This document shows, piece by piece, positions 1-12,278 of a DNA stretch of 64,000 nucleotides. The translations under genes and the position numbers were made by a program. The stretch comes from Phaeosaccion multiseriatum. Lineage: Eukaryota > Ochrophyta, other classes. Every line of letters begins with the position of its first letter. Within the stretch, counting starts at the first letter, position 1. The notes under the pieces are model-generated. The model was not told where the DNA came from. It worked only from the letters and a program-made list of their open reading frames with translations, and ran no database searches. Location: contig OZ218955.1 in the NCBI GenBank assembly GCA_965112735.1, forward strand, positions 806,001-870,000, given 5' to 3'.

Positions 1-79
1 CCGCGAACACCCCCCCCCCACCACAACCTTTCAGGTCTGGCTTGGCCGTTTCAGTCCCATCCGACGGCGGGATCGCATG

Positions 80-235
80 TGACGACGTGACGGTTTCCGC
101 GTGCAGTTTGAGAACGCGATGAATTTAGGCTTGCACCACCTAAAAATGTTCTCTGCGGAGTACCCAGTGCAGCACATGTCTACAGTGAGGCTAAGAAGAG
201 ACACTCCGTAGTCGTCGTGCGGGCCCTGATGTGTG
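80..235 (-). pseudogene. Decayed copy of the last exon of UTP21
   Basis: About 155 bp here align by eye with 2731-2887, the 5' part of the terminal UTP21 exon plus its splice acceptor. Shared blocks include GGTTTCCGCGTGCAGTTT, GCTTGCACCACCT and ACACTCCGTAGTCGTCGTGC. There are many substitutions and small indels, so it cannot encode the same peptide. The copy lies on the far side of ankyrin gene 1, so that gene is bracketed by the real exon and the relic. I infer a segmental duplication or an insertion with flank duplication. The left end may continue outside the window. Confidence 0.75.
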
Positions 236-435
236 TGTGTTATACCACAGAGCCACAGTTCGCTGCCACCGTAATTGATATATTCAACTCAAATTTCAAA
301 TAACACCTCCAGTACGGCATATGATCAAAAGGCCGGGGGGGAAGGGCTTCGCTTTGCGTCGAAGAAGGGCCTGCTCTGTTACCCCCTGGTACTCTCCAGA
401 GGGAGAGCGGGGAGGAAGACGAGAGTATTAAGAGC

Positions 436-1976
436 ATGGAGCCGACGATATCCCTCGAGGTAAATTCTCTTTTCTGTAAGACACCGTGGTGTATCTCATG
501 GTCGCAGAAAGACGTGATTCCTGGGCGAGTTATCTTGCGATGCCTCTTCCTCTTTCCTCTGGGAGCATGATACTAACCTTCGACTGCCGAAGCGAATCAC
601 TTCCCTCTTTTACCCTTCTCATAGTTTCTCTGTCACTCGTTCCTCACCCTTCCACCTTACCCCAGGCGCAGCGACTCCACGAGGCCTTCGTGAAAAACAA
701 AGACTTCTCAACAGTGAGCGCGCTGGTCAGGAAGCTCATCGCCAAACGAGGCAAGGCAAGCTTGGATCATCCTATTGAGAAAGAAGGCTGTACCCCTATT
801 ATCTGGGCTGCGGCCTATGGTCGGCTAGATGTCGTGAACCTTATACTGCATGAAGGAGCCTCTTTCAGCACCAGAGGACCGTACGGGGGCACGCCATTGG
901 CATTGGCGAGCGGCAAGGGACACGATCAGATGGTGAGGCGGCTGTTGGACTTCGGAGCCGCCGTTGACCAACCCACTGTCGATGGGACGACACCTCTGTG
1001 TCTGGCCGCCGAGAGAGGGTATTCGACAAGTGTGCGGCACCTCCTCTCGGCGAATGCCGATGTCGATGCAGCCGGGAGCACGGGGTTCACTCCGATATGG
1101 GTCGCTTCTCAGAATGGGCACAACTCCGTTGTAGCGCAGCTCATTTCAGCCCGAGCGGATGTGAACAAGGCAGACCCTCTCGGAAGGACTCCGCTCATGC
1201 AGGCGTCGAAGAATGGACACGGGAGAGTGGTACAGCAGCTTATCACGGCCCACGCCAAGATCGAAAAGGCTCACATCGATGGCTTCACCCCGCTTTATTG
1301 TGCTTCGCAAGAGGGGCATTGTTCTGTCGTGCAGCAGCTTCTCGATCAACATGCCCGTGTGAATGTCAGGGACAATACCGGTGGCACTCCCCTCATGATT
1401 GCGGTTGCCAGAAGACGATTGGCCGTTGTGAAGTTGCTCCTGTCAGCAAAGGCGGATGTAGACCTGTCTGGCCCTGATGGTTGGACTCCTCTTCACCTCG
1501 CAGCTCAAGACGGGTATGATGCCATTGTGAAGCTCTTGATCTCGGCGGGAGCAAACATGGAGAGAAGGGGCAACAGGGGCGATTCACCCCTCCACCTAGC
1601 GGCGCAGAATGGGCACGAGGCAGTCGTCGCTCGTCTCATCTCTGCGGGATCTTCCATCGATACCAAGAGATGCGACGGTTTCACGCCTCTGCTTATCGCC
1701 ATTTATGTCAACCAGCATGGCACTGCGCGGCAGCTCCTCTCGGCCGATGCCTCAGTGGACATGGCCTTAGCAGAGGGAGGGCGGAATCAGTTGGGCTTCG
1801 AGATCGAGCAGCGACTCAGAGACGCAGCAGCAGCCTTCTTCCGATCTCAAAGCGCACTGGACCTGATGCGAAGGACTGATCCGACCTTCGGCAAGGAGAG
1901 GGGGATGCCGCCGCTGAAGAGGCCTTGGAGTGTCGGGAGCGAGGCGTGGGAGAGCATGGCGGAGGAGATGAGCTGA
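436..1976 (+). CDS. Ankyrin-repeat protein 1
   Basis: Two exons: 436-459 (24 nt, MEPTISLE) and 666-1976, joined in phase 0 (GAG|gtaaat ... ccccag|GCG); 444 aa. After a helical lead (QRLHEAF...LIAKRG) come about ten 33-residue ankyrin repeats with typical G-TPL--A---GH--VV--LL cores. A conserved tail follows (FFRSQSALDLMRRTDPTF, then PWSVGSEAWESMAEEM). No enzyme domain, signal peptide or membrane segment is visible, so the role is presumably protein binding; the partner is unknown. The same exon layout, 24-nt first exon and tail recur in the genes at 48741 and 51671, so this is a local gene family. The long open frame upstream of 666 is intron read-through. Confidence 0.85.
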
Positions 1977-2603
1977 AGCCGAGGGCTTTCTTTGGGCGAG
2001 GAGGGGGGGGTATTACAGGGGACGTTGTTGGCTCGTGCGAAGGGCCAATAGCGACAAGGGTGAGAGAGCTTCTCGCGACGAGGACGGATGGTCATGAAGT
2101 GTCGCATGGAGCGGGGTGTAGACATGGAAAGCGGGCGAGCACAGAGCTCGAGCGGTGCGAATGAGATGGGGCTGTTACTGGCGCCTCAGGACACACATGG
2201 AGCCAAGCCGGAGGGTCATCTGTCGGGGAAAGGGAAGGAGGGAAGAGGGAGAGGGGGGTAGCTGTGTAAGAAGCCGATGGACCACCGAGAAACAGAGGGA
2301 GTTCATGGTAGCGATAGACAAAGCGCGAGCGGGGCAGATTAGATGGGTGGGCATCTAGACTGGTCGGGAGAAGGGGGGGGGGGGTGAATGGGGGCGTACC
2401 ACTTTAGTAGGCATACGCACGTCAAGTAGGCAGCAGCAAAGGAGAAGGGGGTCGCCCTCGCACAAACGCCGCAGCGAAAACGAATGGAAGTGCGTGTATC
2501 TCTCTCATGTATACGATCTCTCTTGTACATTGATCTCATCTACTCACGCACAGCCTCACCGCCTCACTGCCTTACTGCCTTACTGCCTTACTGCGCTCAA
2601 TCT
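1977..2603. other. Convergent 3' flanks of ankyrin gene 1 and UTP21
   Basis: No gene is supported. The stretch holds the two facing 3' ends, G-rich runs near 2370-2388 and a small CCTTACTG tandem at about 2566-2595. Short open frames here show no family resemblance. Confidence 0.6.
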
Positions 2604-5600
2604 CTATATCTGTTGCTGGCCCCCGAAGTACTGCACCAGGCACAAGCTCCTTTGTACGAGCTCCTTCACCCTCCTACACGCCGACAGCTGCGCATCCCTC
2701 AGCTGGCCCGCCTGCCGCCTCAGCTCCGGGGTGGACATGATGGTTTCCGCGTGCAGTTTCAGAAAGCGATGAAGATACGCTTGCACCACCTCAAACTGTT
2801 CTCTGCGCCGTACCCAGTGCAGCAGCATGTCTGCAGTGAGGCCAAGGAGAGACACTCCGTAGTCGTCGTGCGGGCCTGACGTGTGTGCGTGCGTGTATGT
2901 TGGAGTGATATTGAGTGGGTAAAGAAGGAGGAGAGGGGGGGAGACGGAGAGACAACGAAGAAGACGATTCAGCAGGGACCACATTAAAGAAGAGAGCGGA
3001 TTGACTGATTCGAGCCGTATCAACGGTGGGGAGGAGGAGGAGGAGGAGGAGGAGGAGGAGGAGGAGGAGGAGGAGGAGGAGGAGGCGGAGGAGGAGGAGG
3101 AGGAGGAGGGATGGGGTCGGGGTTGCAGTGAAGCATTTTGCTACTGAGCCACCTACGCCGGACGAAAGCATTCTCTCGCTATGCCTGTGCCCATGCAACA
3201 TGCGGAGGAAGGGAGTTCTCCCGTTCTCCCACTCTCCTCTCGGTGTCTCCGTCTCCCTTTCTCTCTTTCCCTGTCTCTCTTTCCATCTCTCTCTCTCTCT
3301 CTCTCTTTCTCCCTCCCTCTCCCTCTCTGCCACTCACCTTGGCAGAGCGAGCTCAGCTCTACATCGACCGCAGGGGGGCCGAGCTTGGTAAGATGTGCCA
3401 TTACTTCCGCGTAAATCCTCTGTCTTGGCCCGTCCTCTTCGCCCTCATCATCACTACCACCACCACCACCACCACCATCACCACCACCATCACCACTACC
3501 GAGCAGCCTGGGCGCTCGAGCGAGAAGCTGGTCGCGAGTGAGCTGTGTGAGAAGCAGCAGGTCGCCTACCCTACACCGCGGCAGCTGTGGTGCAGCAGTT
3601 GGTGATTCGCCGTCGTCGGTGCGCGCTCTCTTGGCGGCTGCGAAGGAGTGCATGATTCGCGACTGAGGATCCTCTGACGGCCGGAGGCGCTTATGTCCCC
3701 GTGCTCCTTCATCTCCTTCGGTACCCTCATCCTCGTCTTCCTCGTCCTCCTCCTCGTCGTCATTGTCGCTCCACGCGTCGCCACCTCCCCCCATCATGGC
3801 CATCTCAGCCACCGCCTTTTCCTCCTCCTCCTGCTGCTTCTTCTTCTTCTTCCTCTCCTCCTCCTCCTCCTTTTCCTTCTTCCCCTTGCCCGCCTCCGCT
3901 GAATCACCAACTGCCGATGATGTACCGGTCTCTGCGAAGCTCGGAGCCACATCCCCATCCTTGTGCACCGTCCGCAAGAAGAACGGAGCGCTCTCGGGCT
4001 TCTTAGGCGGCTGCTTCGGTCGGTTACGCGCCTTCACCACCTCCAGATTAAACAACCCCGTCCAGTACGCACGAGGAAGCCCACTCAGGGTGATGGCGCC
4101 CTGCCCCTTGGCTGCCATCACCTCCCCTCCATCTGCTGTCTTCTCCTCCTCCTCATCCTCCTCCTCCTCCTCGTCCTCATCCTCCTCCCCTTCCCCTCCC
4201 TCCTCGACCCCGCCCCCCTCTTTCGCCAAGTACGCCGCCCTGGCCCCTCTGATGGCCCTCATATCCTGCTTATACCCCTCCAAAGGCGCCCCATCCCCTC
4301 TTGTCGCTGCCCCTCCCCCCCCCCTGGGCCCCTCCTCCTCTACCAGTGAGGTGGGCTCGTCCATGAGCTGAGGCTCGAGTGGCTCTGAGTCGAGATAGAC
4401 GGTCTGAAAGAAGCTCTTATCTGCCCAAATGTGTACTCCAAGCCGATCTGCGTGCGTCGTCGCCAGAAACTCCCCGGTGGGGGATACACTCACCCCTGGT
4501 GGGGTGGGGAATGGCAACGGAATATGGCAATGTATGGCAATGGAATGGGAAAGGAATGATGGGTAGGACAGTGGAATGGGAATGAGAATGCGGAGTGAAG
4601 GGTATCGATGGTGAGATGAAGCGTCGCCACAGAGACAGTGCAAGTGGGTGCGATCTTCAGCGCGAGCACTCATCCATTCCAGCGATACCAAACCCACAGG
4701 TGCAGTTTGAGTTTGACTTTCATGTTGAGGCCCCTCCCCTAACCTCTTCTCCATTGGTTGAGGTCTAATAAACTGAAAATAAAGCTCCTTCCTCCCCCTT
4801 CTGCCTCTCACCCATTGCGGCCTTCTTGAACTTCATCCAGTCCACGCAGCGGCCTGTGGGCAGATCCCACACCTGAAAGGAGGAGGTGCAGCAGTTGGTG
4901 ATACAGCAGAGGCAGCAAGGGAAGGTGTTGGTGATACAGCGTACGGGGGCGATAGCGGCAGACAGTTACGTCTACTTGCTCTACTTCGTCCTCCTCCTTC
5001 CCTCCTTCCCTGCTTGCTTGCCCTGAGCGAGCGTATTGGTCAAGTAAAAGTCGAATCCAATGAAACCCAAACGGGAACATATCACTGACTAAAAACTGAA
5101 GCTGGAACCGCTGAAACTGCTGAAACTGAAACCCACCCTGAGTGTGTTGTCTAGAGCGGCACTGACGAGCCTGCGTCCGTCGTTGGTGAAGCACATATCC
5201 GTGACGGGCCCTGTGTGACCCGAGAGGCGACGCACAAGCTTGAGGGTGGTGAGGTCGTAGAGACGAAGCACCTGATCATCACAAGCCGCTGCCAGCAGGT
5301 CCGTATCTCTGACGAGCTCCAGTTGCCCCACTCCGACCCCGACATCAATCTGTCCCTTGAGGGCGTGCGTTACAAATGCCCAGAAGAGGAGCTTGCCGTC
5401 CAGCCCGCCGGACACCATCAGACTGTTGACGGCATCCACCTGTACCCCCATCACAGGCATGGAGTGGCACACGTCCAGCGTATCACCAACTGCTGCTGCT
5501 GCTGCTGCTGCTGCTTTCGGCTTATTGGCCTCTGTGATTTCTATAATCTTGCCCACGGAGCCGGGCGTCACCACTCCATCCTTGTAAATCTTTTTGATGG

Positions 5601-6027
5601 CAGGTGTGTGGCTCTGAGGAAAGGAGCCACGGGGGAGGCCTGATTGCATGTTGTACTTCCATACCGACCCGCCTCTCGTGCCTACAATGCCGAAGTTACC
5701 GCACCCGCTGATACAGACTGGGGAGAGAGGGAGAGAGGGAGGAGAGGGAGAGAGAGAGAGAGGAAGGAGAGAGATGCACAGAGAGAGGGAGGGAGGGAGG
5801 GAAGAAAGGGGAGAGAGAGGGAGGGGGTTTGTGGGAAGGGAGTGAGGGGACGGGGTGTGTGGTACGGGAGTGAAAAGGTGAGGGAGAGGCCAAGGGGAGG
5901 ATGCAAGAGGGGACAAGAGTACTGATTCGAGACACACACACGAGCACACACATCCACACACACACACACACGTACACACACGTACACTCACACACACTCA
6001 CATACACCCACACACACCCACACCCAC

Positions 6028-6097
<70 letters not shown>

Positions 6098-9000
6098 CCT
6101 GAAGTGGCAAAGTTGTTGGGATTGGGAGGGTGCATCATGGCGTTTCCTGGCCAGTGCTTCTGTCTGAGGATGGCCTTGCTCGCCACTCGATCCTTGTAGC
6201 GCCACGTGTACACATTGGCGTCGTCCTGAGGGGGTGGCAGGGGATGGCAGGGGATAGTAGGGGATGGCAAGCGATGGTGGGAACCGGGGGGGGATCAGAA
6301 TAGACATAATTTTCGTTACGGTTTTGTGGGTATCACAGAAGCGTTCGATGCGATTCTCACTGACATTCATGAACATTGCGAAGGGTAAAGTAATGGGTAC
6401 TGAATAAAGGTCTACAACATTGCAACTCAACTGCAACTGCAACTGCAACTGCAACTCCTATTCTCATATTCTCACTGACCTGGTGGCAGGTGATGACATT
6501 GGGCCAGTCCTTACTGCGCGTCTCGCAGGCCGCAAAGGAGGAGATGGGCCTGAGCTTGAAGTGCTCCTGTGTGACCTGGTGCAAGTTGGCCACCTGGGGG
6601 ATGGCAGTGGATGGGAAGGGGAGGGGGGGGATGGCAATGGATAGGAGGAGGGTGAGGCGGGGTAAGGGGGGGGGATTTTGTTTAGATACATACCCTACGT
6701 TCATCTGACTGCCCTCCCCCGACCATTTACCAACCTTGAGCAGAGGCTTCTGACTGAGCTCCATGCTGAGGCAGTCTCTGATGGTATGGAACACGCGAAA
6801 GGCGCTGTCCTGCCCCGCGCTGAGAACACACAGCGCTGACGCGTCGGCACCCTCCCCCATACTCGCCAGAGTGGCGCCTGAAGGGGATGGCAGTGGATGG
6901 GGAGGGGATGGAGATGGGGCAAGCGTAGTGGCAGATGCAAATGTCGGTTCAGTACGTTCGGTCAGCACTTCGCTTGGTCAGGCTCAGCTACCCACGGACA
7001 TACGCACGCACGCACACACACACACACACACACCCACGCAGCCACACACCTCCGTAGTAGCGTATCCTCCGAGGGGGTCGGCTGTGCCCCTCCCTGCTCC
7101 TCAGTAGCCTCGCGGAGCCGTCGGGAGAGTCGAAGATCCACATACGAAGGGCATTGTCTGCACCACCACTCATTAGCACCTGTGTGTGAAGGAGGGAGGG
7201 GGAGGGAGAGGGAGTGAGGGAGGGGGAGAGAGGACGAGGGGGCAGGGAGTGGAAGGTACGAGGGAGGAAGGGAGGAAGGAAGGAAGGGAGGGAGGGAGGG
7301 AGGGAGAGTAGGGAGCCTCAGGTGAGTCCTCTTTTCGCCTCCACCTGCCCACCCCCCGACTACCCACTAATGCCCTTCCCCTCCATGCCTCCTTCTAACG
7401 ACTCACCGGCTCCTTGGGAAGGAAGGCCAGCTTGGAAACGCTCCCCTCGTGGGCTTTGGCCATAGTGCGGTGCAGTCGCCGCTCTTTCAAGTCCCACAGG
7501 TGGATCTGCATAAGCCAACAAGAGTGGGACAGAGGTGAGCAGGTGAAGGAAGGAAGGAAGGAAGGAAGGAAGAAAGAAAGAATATGGAGCTTTGGTATCC
7601 TCTTTGAATGGCCCTGAAAGAAAGGCCTATCACTTTCAGACCCTCACGAGAAACGGTAATTGGAACCATAGTCGCCTTCACTCCACTCCTTCCTCCCCCA
7701 GGCATCCATCAGCGACGCACCTGCCCCCCCTGACTGGCGCTGGCCAGAATGGGCACCAGGGCCGCCTGCGCGTCAGTGCGGAAGGCGAGGGAGGTGACTG
7801 CGCCCTTCTGCTCGAAAGAGAAGAGCACCACGTCTTTCAGCAGGTTCAGCAGGAGAATGCGGCCTGAGGAGGAGGGAGGAGGTGGGATGGGGGGGGTGGA
7901 GGAGGAGGGGGAGCGGGAGGAGGAGGGGGAGGAGGAGGAGGAGGAGGAGAAGGAGGAGGAGGAGGAGGAGGAGGAGGAGGAGGGGTGGTAGTAGTAGTAG
8001 TAGTGGTGGTGAGGCGACGGAGTGCCATGGAGTGGTGCCATGGACTCGGAGGAAAGACCTTCTTTCGATGCAACGTACCATTTGAGAACCCGACGGCGGC
8101 AACGTCCAATGCTGGCGAAGCCTCGATGGCGGTCACCCCCCATGCACTGCCATCCCCCGGCCTGCCAGCAGTCCCTTTCAACTTTCCTCCTCCTGCCGTG
8201 TCTTGCTTGCTGCCCTTGCGTGCCATCCCCTTCGCTCCCTTGATGCATTGAAACGTGTGCACCAGCCTCCCCGAGCGCACATTCACCAGCACGAGTCGAC
8301 CATCCTCGCTGCCCACCACAACTTTGTTGAGGTAGGTGGGCGGATGCGCGGCCACACTGGGCACAAAGTCGGGCGGGAGGGCAACGTCGGAGATGAGGGC
8401 ATCCTCCCCCAATACGTCTTTTTCGATGCTCCAGGCCCGCAGTCTTCCCTGGTCACAGATGGAGACGAGCACAGGCCCCACACAGAGCAGGTGGGTCACC
8501 ACACCTATGGCAGTGGATGGAGATGGAGGGAGGATGGAGGTTTCAGGTTCTGGTTGTTGGACCTTAACCAATACAGCGACGAGAGGTGGCCCATCAGTAC
8601 AGAGAGTCTGAGTGTGCGTGCGCGCGGGTGTTGTCTCCTTCCTACCCCACCCTACACCTGCCCTACCTGGGTGTGAGCCGAGCTTGCCGCGGCAGGCAAT
8701 CCTCTTCCACACGTGAATGTCGCTGCCACTGCCCACGAAGGTCAGCTCGTCGTTCCGCACGGCGAGGCAATTGACACGTCCCGTCAAGGCGGGAGACACC
8801 ATAACGAGGCGCATATGTGAGCATCGGTAAACCTGAGAGATGGGAGGACGAGGAGGAGGAGAAGGAGGAGCAGGCAAGGCAATCTCAGGGCGTTACAAGA
8901 GCAAGGCTTCACTGAAGAGGAGAGGTGGATATCTACGCGGGTGCCGAGGCTCGAACCCACTGCGTTAACGGCTCGGATCCATCTCACCTGGAAGGCCCGA

Positions 9001-9209
9001 CCGATACTCGTGGTGACAAAGCACTCATCCCCCAGCCGCTGGATCGCAAAGGGGACTCCGTCTGTGATGACTCCCACCGAGCGGTAAGGATAGTACAGCT
9101 TCGACGAGGCTGCAGTGGTGGTCTCCACCTGAGCGGCAGCGGAGGCTGACTTTGCAGGTGCAACCGCTACCAATGCTACTCCTGCCTCTGCTCCTCGGGC
9201 GGAGGCCAT
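2604..9209 (-). CDS. UTP21: U3 snoRNP protein UTP21 / WDR36 homologue
   Basis: Thirteen exons in coding order: 9209-8988, 8832-8667, 8504-8079, 7863-7721, 7505-7407, 7179-7050, 6877-6735, 6593-6480, 6225-6099, 5717-5137, 4872-4812, 4495-3338, 2875-2604; all phases agree and give 1213 aa. Diagnostic stretches are the N-terminal YYPYRSVGVITDGVPFAIQRLG, the WD blades IHLWDLKERRL, SGGADNALRMWIFD, ISGCGNFGIVG and YNMQSG, and the C-terminal Utp21 domain (LRRREQF-EVVQAYLHRFLKLH type). In the family this protein is part of the small-subunit processome in the nucleolus and is needed for 18S rRNA maturation. Exon 12 carries a long acidic, Lys-rich insertion unusual for the family. Introns hold GA, AC and GGAG microsatellites. 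ATG 9209 is the first in frame; an upstream GTG is not used. Confidence 0.93.
3595..3610 (+). repeat. GCAGTTGGTG motif copy
   Basis: Inside UTP21 exon 12; read on the coding strand as ESPTAA. Confidence 0.7.
3898..3915 (-). repeat. GCAGTTGGTG motif copy
   Basis: Inside UTP21 exon 12; coding strand GGCAGTTGGTGATTCAGC reads AVGDSA. Confidence 0.75.
4891..4907 (+). repeat. GCAGTTGGTG motif copy, exact
   Basis: GCAGTTGGTGATACAGC in the UTP21 intron between exons 10 and 11; a second partial copy TGTTGGTGATACAGC follows at 4926-4940. Confidence 0.85.
5478..5493 (-). repeat. GCAGTTGGTG motif copy
   Basis: In UTP21 exon 10, adjoining an Ala (GCA)n run; read AVGDT. Confidence 0.8.
6599..6615 (-). 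repeat. Acceptor-side CCATCCACTGCCATCC element
   Basis: On the coding strand CCCATCCACTGCCATCC lies 5 nt before the CAG of the acceptor of UTP21 exon 8. Confidence 0.75.
6885..6900 (-). repeat. Acceptor-side CCATCCACTGCCATCC element
   Basis: Coding strand CCATCCACTGCCATCC followed by CCTTCAG|GCG, the acceptor of UTP21 exon 7. Confidence 0.75.
8507..8520 (-). repeat. Acceptor-side CCATCCACTGCCAT element
   Basis: Coding strand CCATCCACTGCCATAG|GTG: the element itself runs into the acceptor AG of UTP21 exon 3. Confidence 0.75.
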
Positions 9210-9683
9210 GGCCACCGCTGGGAGAGCCCGTGCTGGCGGTTCCCGCTACCCCTGCTACCACAGTTGCTTCTTCTTCCACTGCTGCTACTACTTCTGGCTC
9301 CTCCACACTTCCCTGCCTTCAGACATGGATGAGCGACGCTTCCTTTGGCGCTTAATACAACCTCCTCTGCGCGCCCTTCAGAGTTTCTGAAGTCAATGGG
9401 CTGATGCCATCAGGTGCCATCAATCCCATCCATTCCGAGAGGCGTTTCGCTGAAAAAAAAAAAAGGAAAAGCTGACGAAGGAAAGACAGATTCAGACCCA
9501 GGAGCAAAGAGACACCTTGAGGCTGACTACTACTGTACCTGCCTGCCTGTGTGCTGACCATTGGGGACGTGTGGGTGGAAGTGGGGCTGCCGGAAAGTGG
9601 CCGGGGGTGGAAGGGGAGTGCAGGGCTTAGCATCCACCGCATCTTGCGCCTCCGCCGCCCCAGAGCAGAATGCCGTCGAGAAA
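9210..9683. promoter_or_regulatory. Divergent intergenic region UTP21 / Cys-His protein
   Basis: The 474 bp between two divergent start codons must hold both promoters and 5' UTRs. A CTTCTTCCACTGCTGCTACTACTTC-type pyrimidine stretch lies near 9260-9300 and a 12-A run near 9453. No TATA box is evident. Confidence 0.4.
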
Positions 9684-9883
9684 ATGGACCCTCTGACCAG
9701 CTGCGAAGTGGTGGAAGAGGAACAGTGGGGGAGGGGGTTGGCACCGGAGCTCAAAGGAGGCGTGGCCATGATGAAGAAGCCGAAAAGGGTTCGTGCTCCG
9801 GGCCGCGCCGCTGGCGTATACAAACGAAAGGTGAGGTACAGGGTGGCTTGGCTCTAAGGACTTGTTCTCCTTCTCCTAATTAG

Positions 9884-9916
<33 letters not shown>

Positions 9917-12051
9917 AATCATCATTATTATTATTTTTATCATCATCATCATCATCGTCGTCGACCATTGGTACCACCAACTCCTCCTCCTCCTCTCCTG
10001 GACTCACCCCTACTCATCACCACCCCCTCCCTTCCCCACGCACTCCAATCACACTCCACTCCACCCCACTCATACTCTTTTCCACTCCACTCCACTCCAC
10101 TCCACTCCACTCCCCTCCACTTCACTCCCCTCCACTCCACTCCTCAGATCTGCGCAGTGCCGGACTGCCTCAAGAACGCGCGCAAAGGCGGCATCTGCGT
10201 CGCACACGGCGCCAAAGTCAAGACGTGCAGCGTAGAGAGATGTACTAAACTGGCCAGGAAGGGCGGCTACTGCAGGCGGCACGGCGCAGAGGTGCCACCC
10301 TGCACGGTGGAGGGGTGCGAGCGGCAAGCCAGACAGGGTGGGCTCTGTGTGCGACACGGAGCGTCTGTCAAGCGGTGCTCGCTGGAGGGCTGCAGGGCAC
10401 ACTCTCGCAGCGGAGGGTTGTGCAAGCGACATGCTCTGGAGGCGGGCGGGCTGGTGATGATGGATGCCTTCGAGGGGGACGAAGGAGAAGGCGGCAGCAA
10501 GGGCGAAAGGGCAGGGGAAGGGGAAGAGGTTCTGGGTGGAATGATGGGGATGGGGGCTGGAAGGGAGGGGGGGGGCGAGGGGCGGGGAGGGCATCACGAG
10601 GTATTCGACATGGACCTTGACGTGAGAGACTTTGAAGATGCTGTGAAAGGCCATGAGGAGATGGAGAGAGAGCTTGGGCTTCATCACATGGAGCAACAGC
10701 AGGATGAGCACTTCGCCGTGCAGCAGCAGCGGGGGGGGCATCACATAGGAGGAGAACAACAGTCTCCGCTACAGCTGCAGCTAAGTATGCCGCTTTCGCT
10801 GCCATTGTCCCAGCATTACACCGACCAGCAGCAGCAGAGGCGTCGCCGTAGGCCTAGGCAATCGCGATCATCGCTGCCATCGCCGCCTTCGCATCAGCAG
10901 CAGTTGGTGATGCAGCAGCGGCAGCAGGAGCTCGAGCAGCATCAGCAGTTGGGGTTGCAGCAGGCTTGGGATGTCCCTTCCCCACTCTCTTCCCCGCAGC
11001 AGCCCTCCTCCTACCACCACCACCACCACCACCAGCAGCAGCAGCACCAGATGCGGCACTCGCAGCAGCTGTTGATGCCCATGCTGTCTGAGCAGCAGCC
11101 ACCACAGAAACCCGTGCATCTTCGGCCGTCCTCTTCTTCTTCTTCGTCGGCCCTGTCCGCTGCTGCCGCGCCTAGAGCAAAGCCCAAGGTACGCCGCACT
11201 ACCGCCTTTGGGCAATTGGGCTACAACGACACACGCAAGATGATACCCAATCACACCAACATGGCTCCTCTAGACGGAGGGAGCAGCGGGGCCTTTGGTG
11301 GTGGGACTCCTTCTCCATCTCCTTCAGATGGAGGAGGGGGGAGCGAGTTCGTCGCAGACCCCAGCGCGGTCCTGACTGGACTCTCCATCTACGAGCCGTC
11401 GTCAATGCTCTTGGCAGAAAAGGAGCACTCATCAACGGGGGGAGGAGGAGAGTACACCGGTGCTATTGCAGGTGGCAGAGGTGACGGAATGGCTACAGAC
11501 TCTATCGTTGTATCCTCGAGAGGCAACAACAGCAGCAGAGCAGCAGGCCGAGAGTCGTCCTCTCGCAGCTACGGAGCCATTTTCCCCTCCTCGAGGACGA
11601 CGACGCCGACTCCGGCTGCTGTACCACCAACTGCTGCTGCTGCTGCTACCGCGGCCTTCGCTTCTGCCACTGGTGCGACTCGGTCTCGTGCTCCTAGTTC
11701 TTCGCCCTCTTCCCCTTCCTCCTACAGCGGTGATGGCCCTCAGTCACACGCCTTCCTCCCTCTCCCACCCTCTCGTGGCAGCCTCCTCGGGCGTGGTGGA
11801 GACGAAGGAGGTTCTCAGAACAGTAGCAGCGACGGCGGAGGCAGTAGTAGTTGCGGTGGTAGCGGCGCTACCGGCGGTAGCAGCAGTTGTAGTAGCCGAG
11901 GGGTCGGGTCATTGGGAGGGGGCAAGACAGAGGGAGAAGCAGGAGAGGGAGGAGGAGGAGGAGGAGGAGGAGGAGCAGGAGGAGGAGCAGGAGAAGGAGG
12001 AGGAGCAGGAGGAGCACGAGAAGGAGCAGGAGAAGGAGGAGGAGGAGGAGG

Positions 12052-12086
<35 letters not shown>

Positions 12087-12244
12087 GTGGAGGAGGAGGT
12101 GGAGGAGAAGAAGGAGAGGGAGGGGGAGCAGGAGGGGGAGGAGGAAGGGAAGAAGGGGGAAAAGGAGGAGGAGAGGCACGAGAAGGAGCAGGAGGAGGAG
12201 GAGGAGGAGAAGGAGCAGGAGAAGGAGGAGGAGGAGGAGGAGGA

Positions 12245-12278
<34 letters not shown>

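Noticed and set aside
3153-3337. Arg/Glu-rich extension of the UTP21 exon 12 frame
   Set aside because: It is intron sequence after the CAAG|GTGAGT donor; the Utp21 C-terminal domain resumes at 2875.
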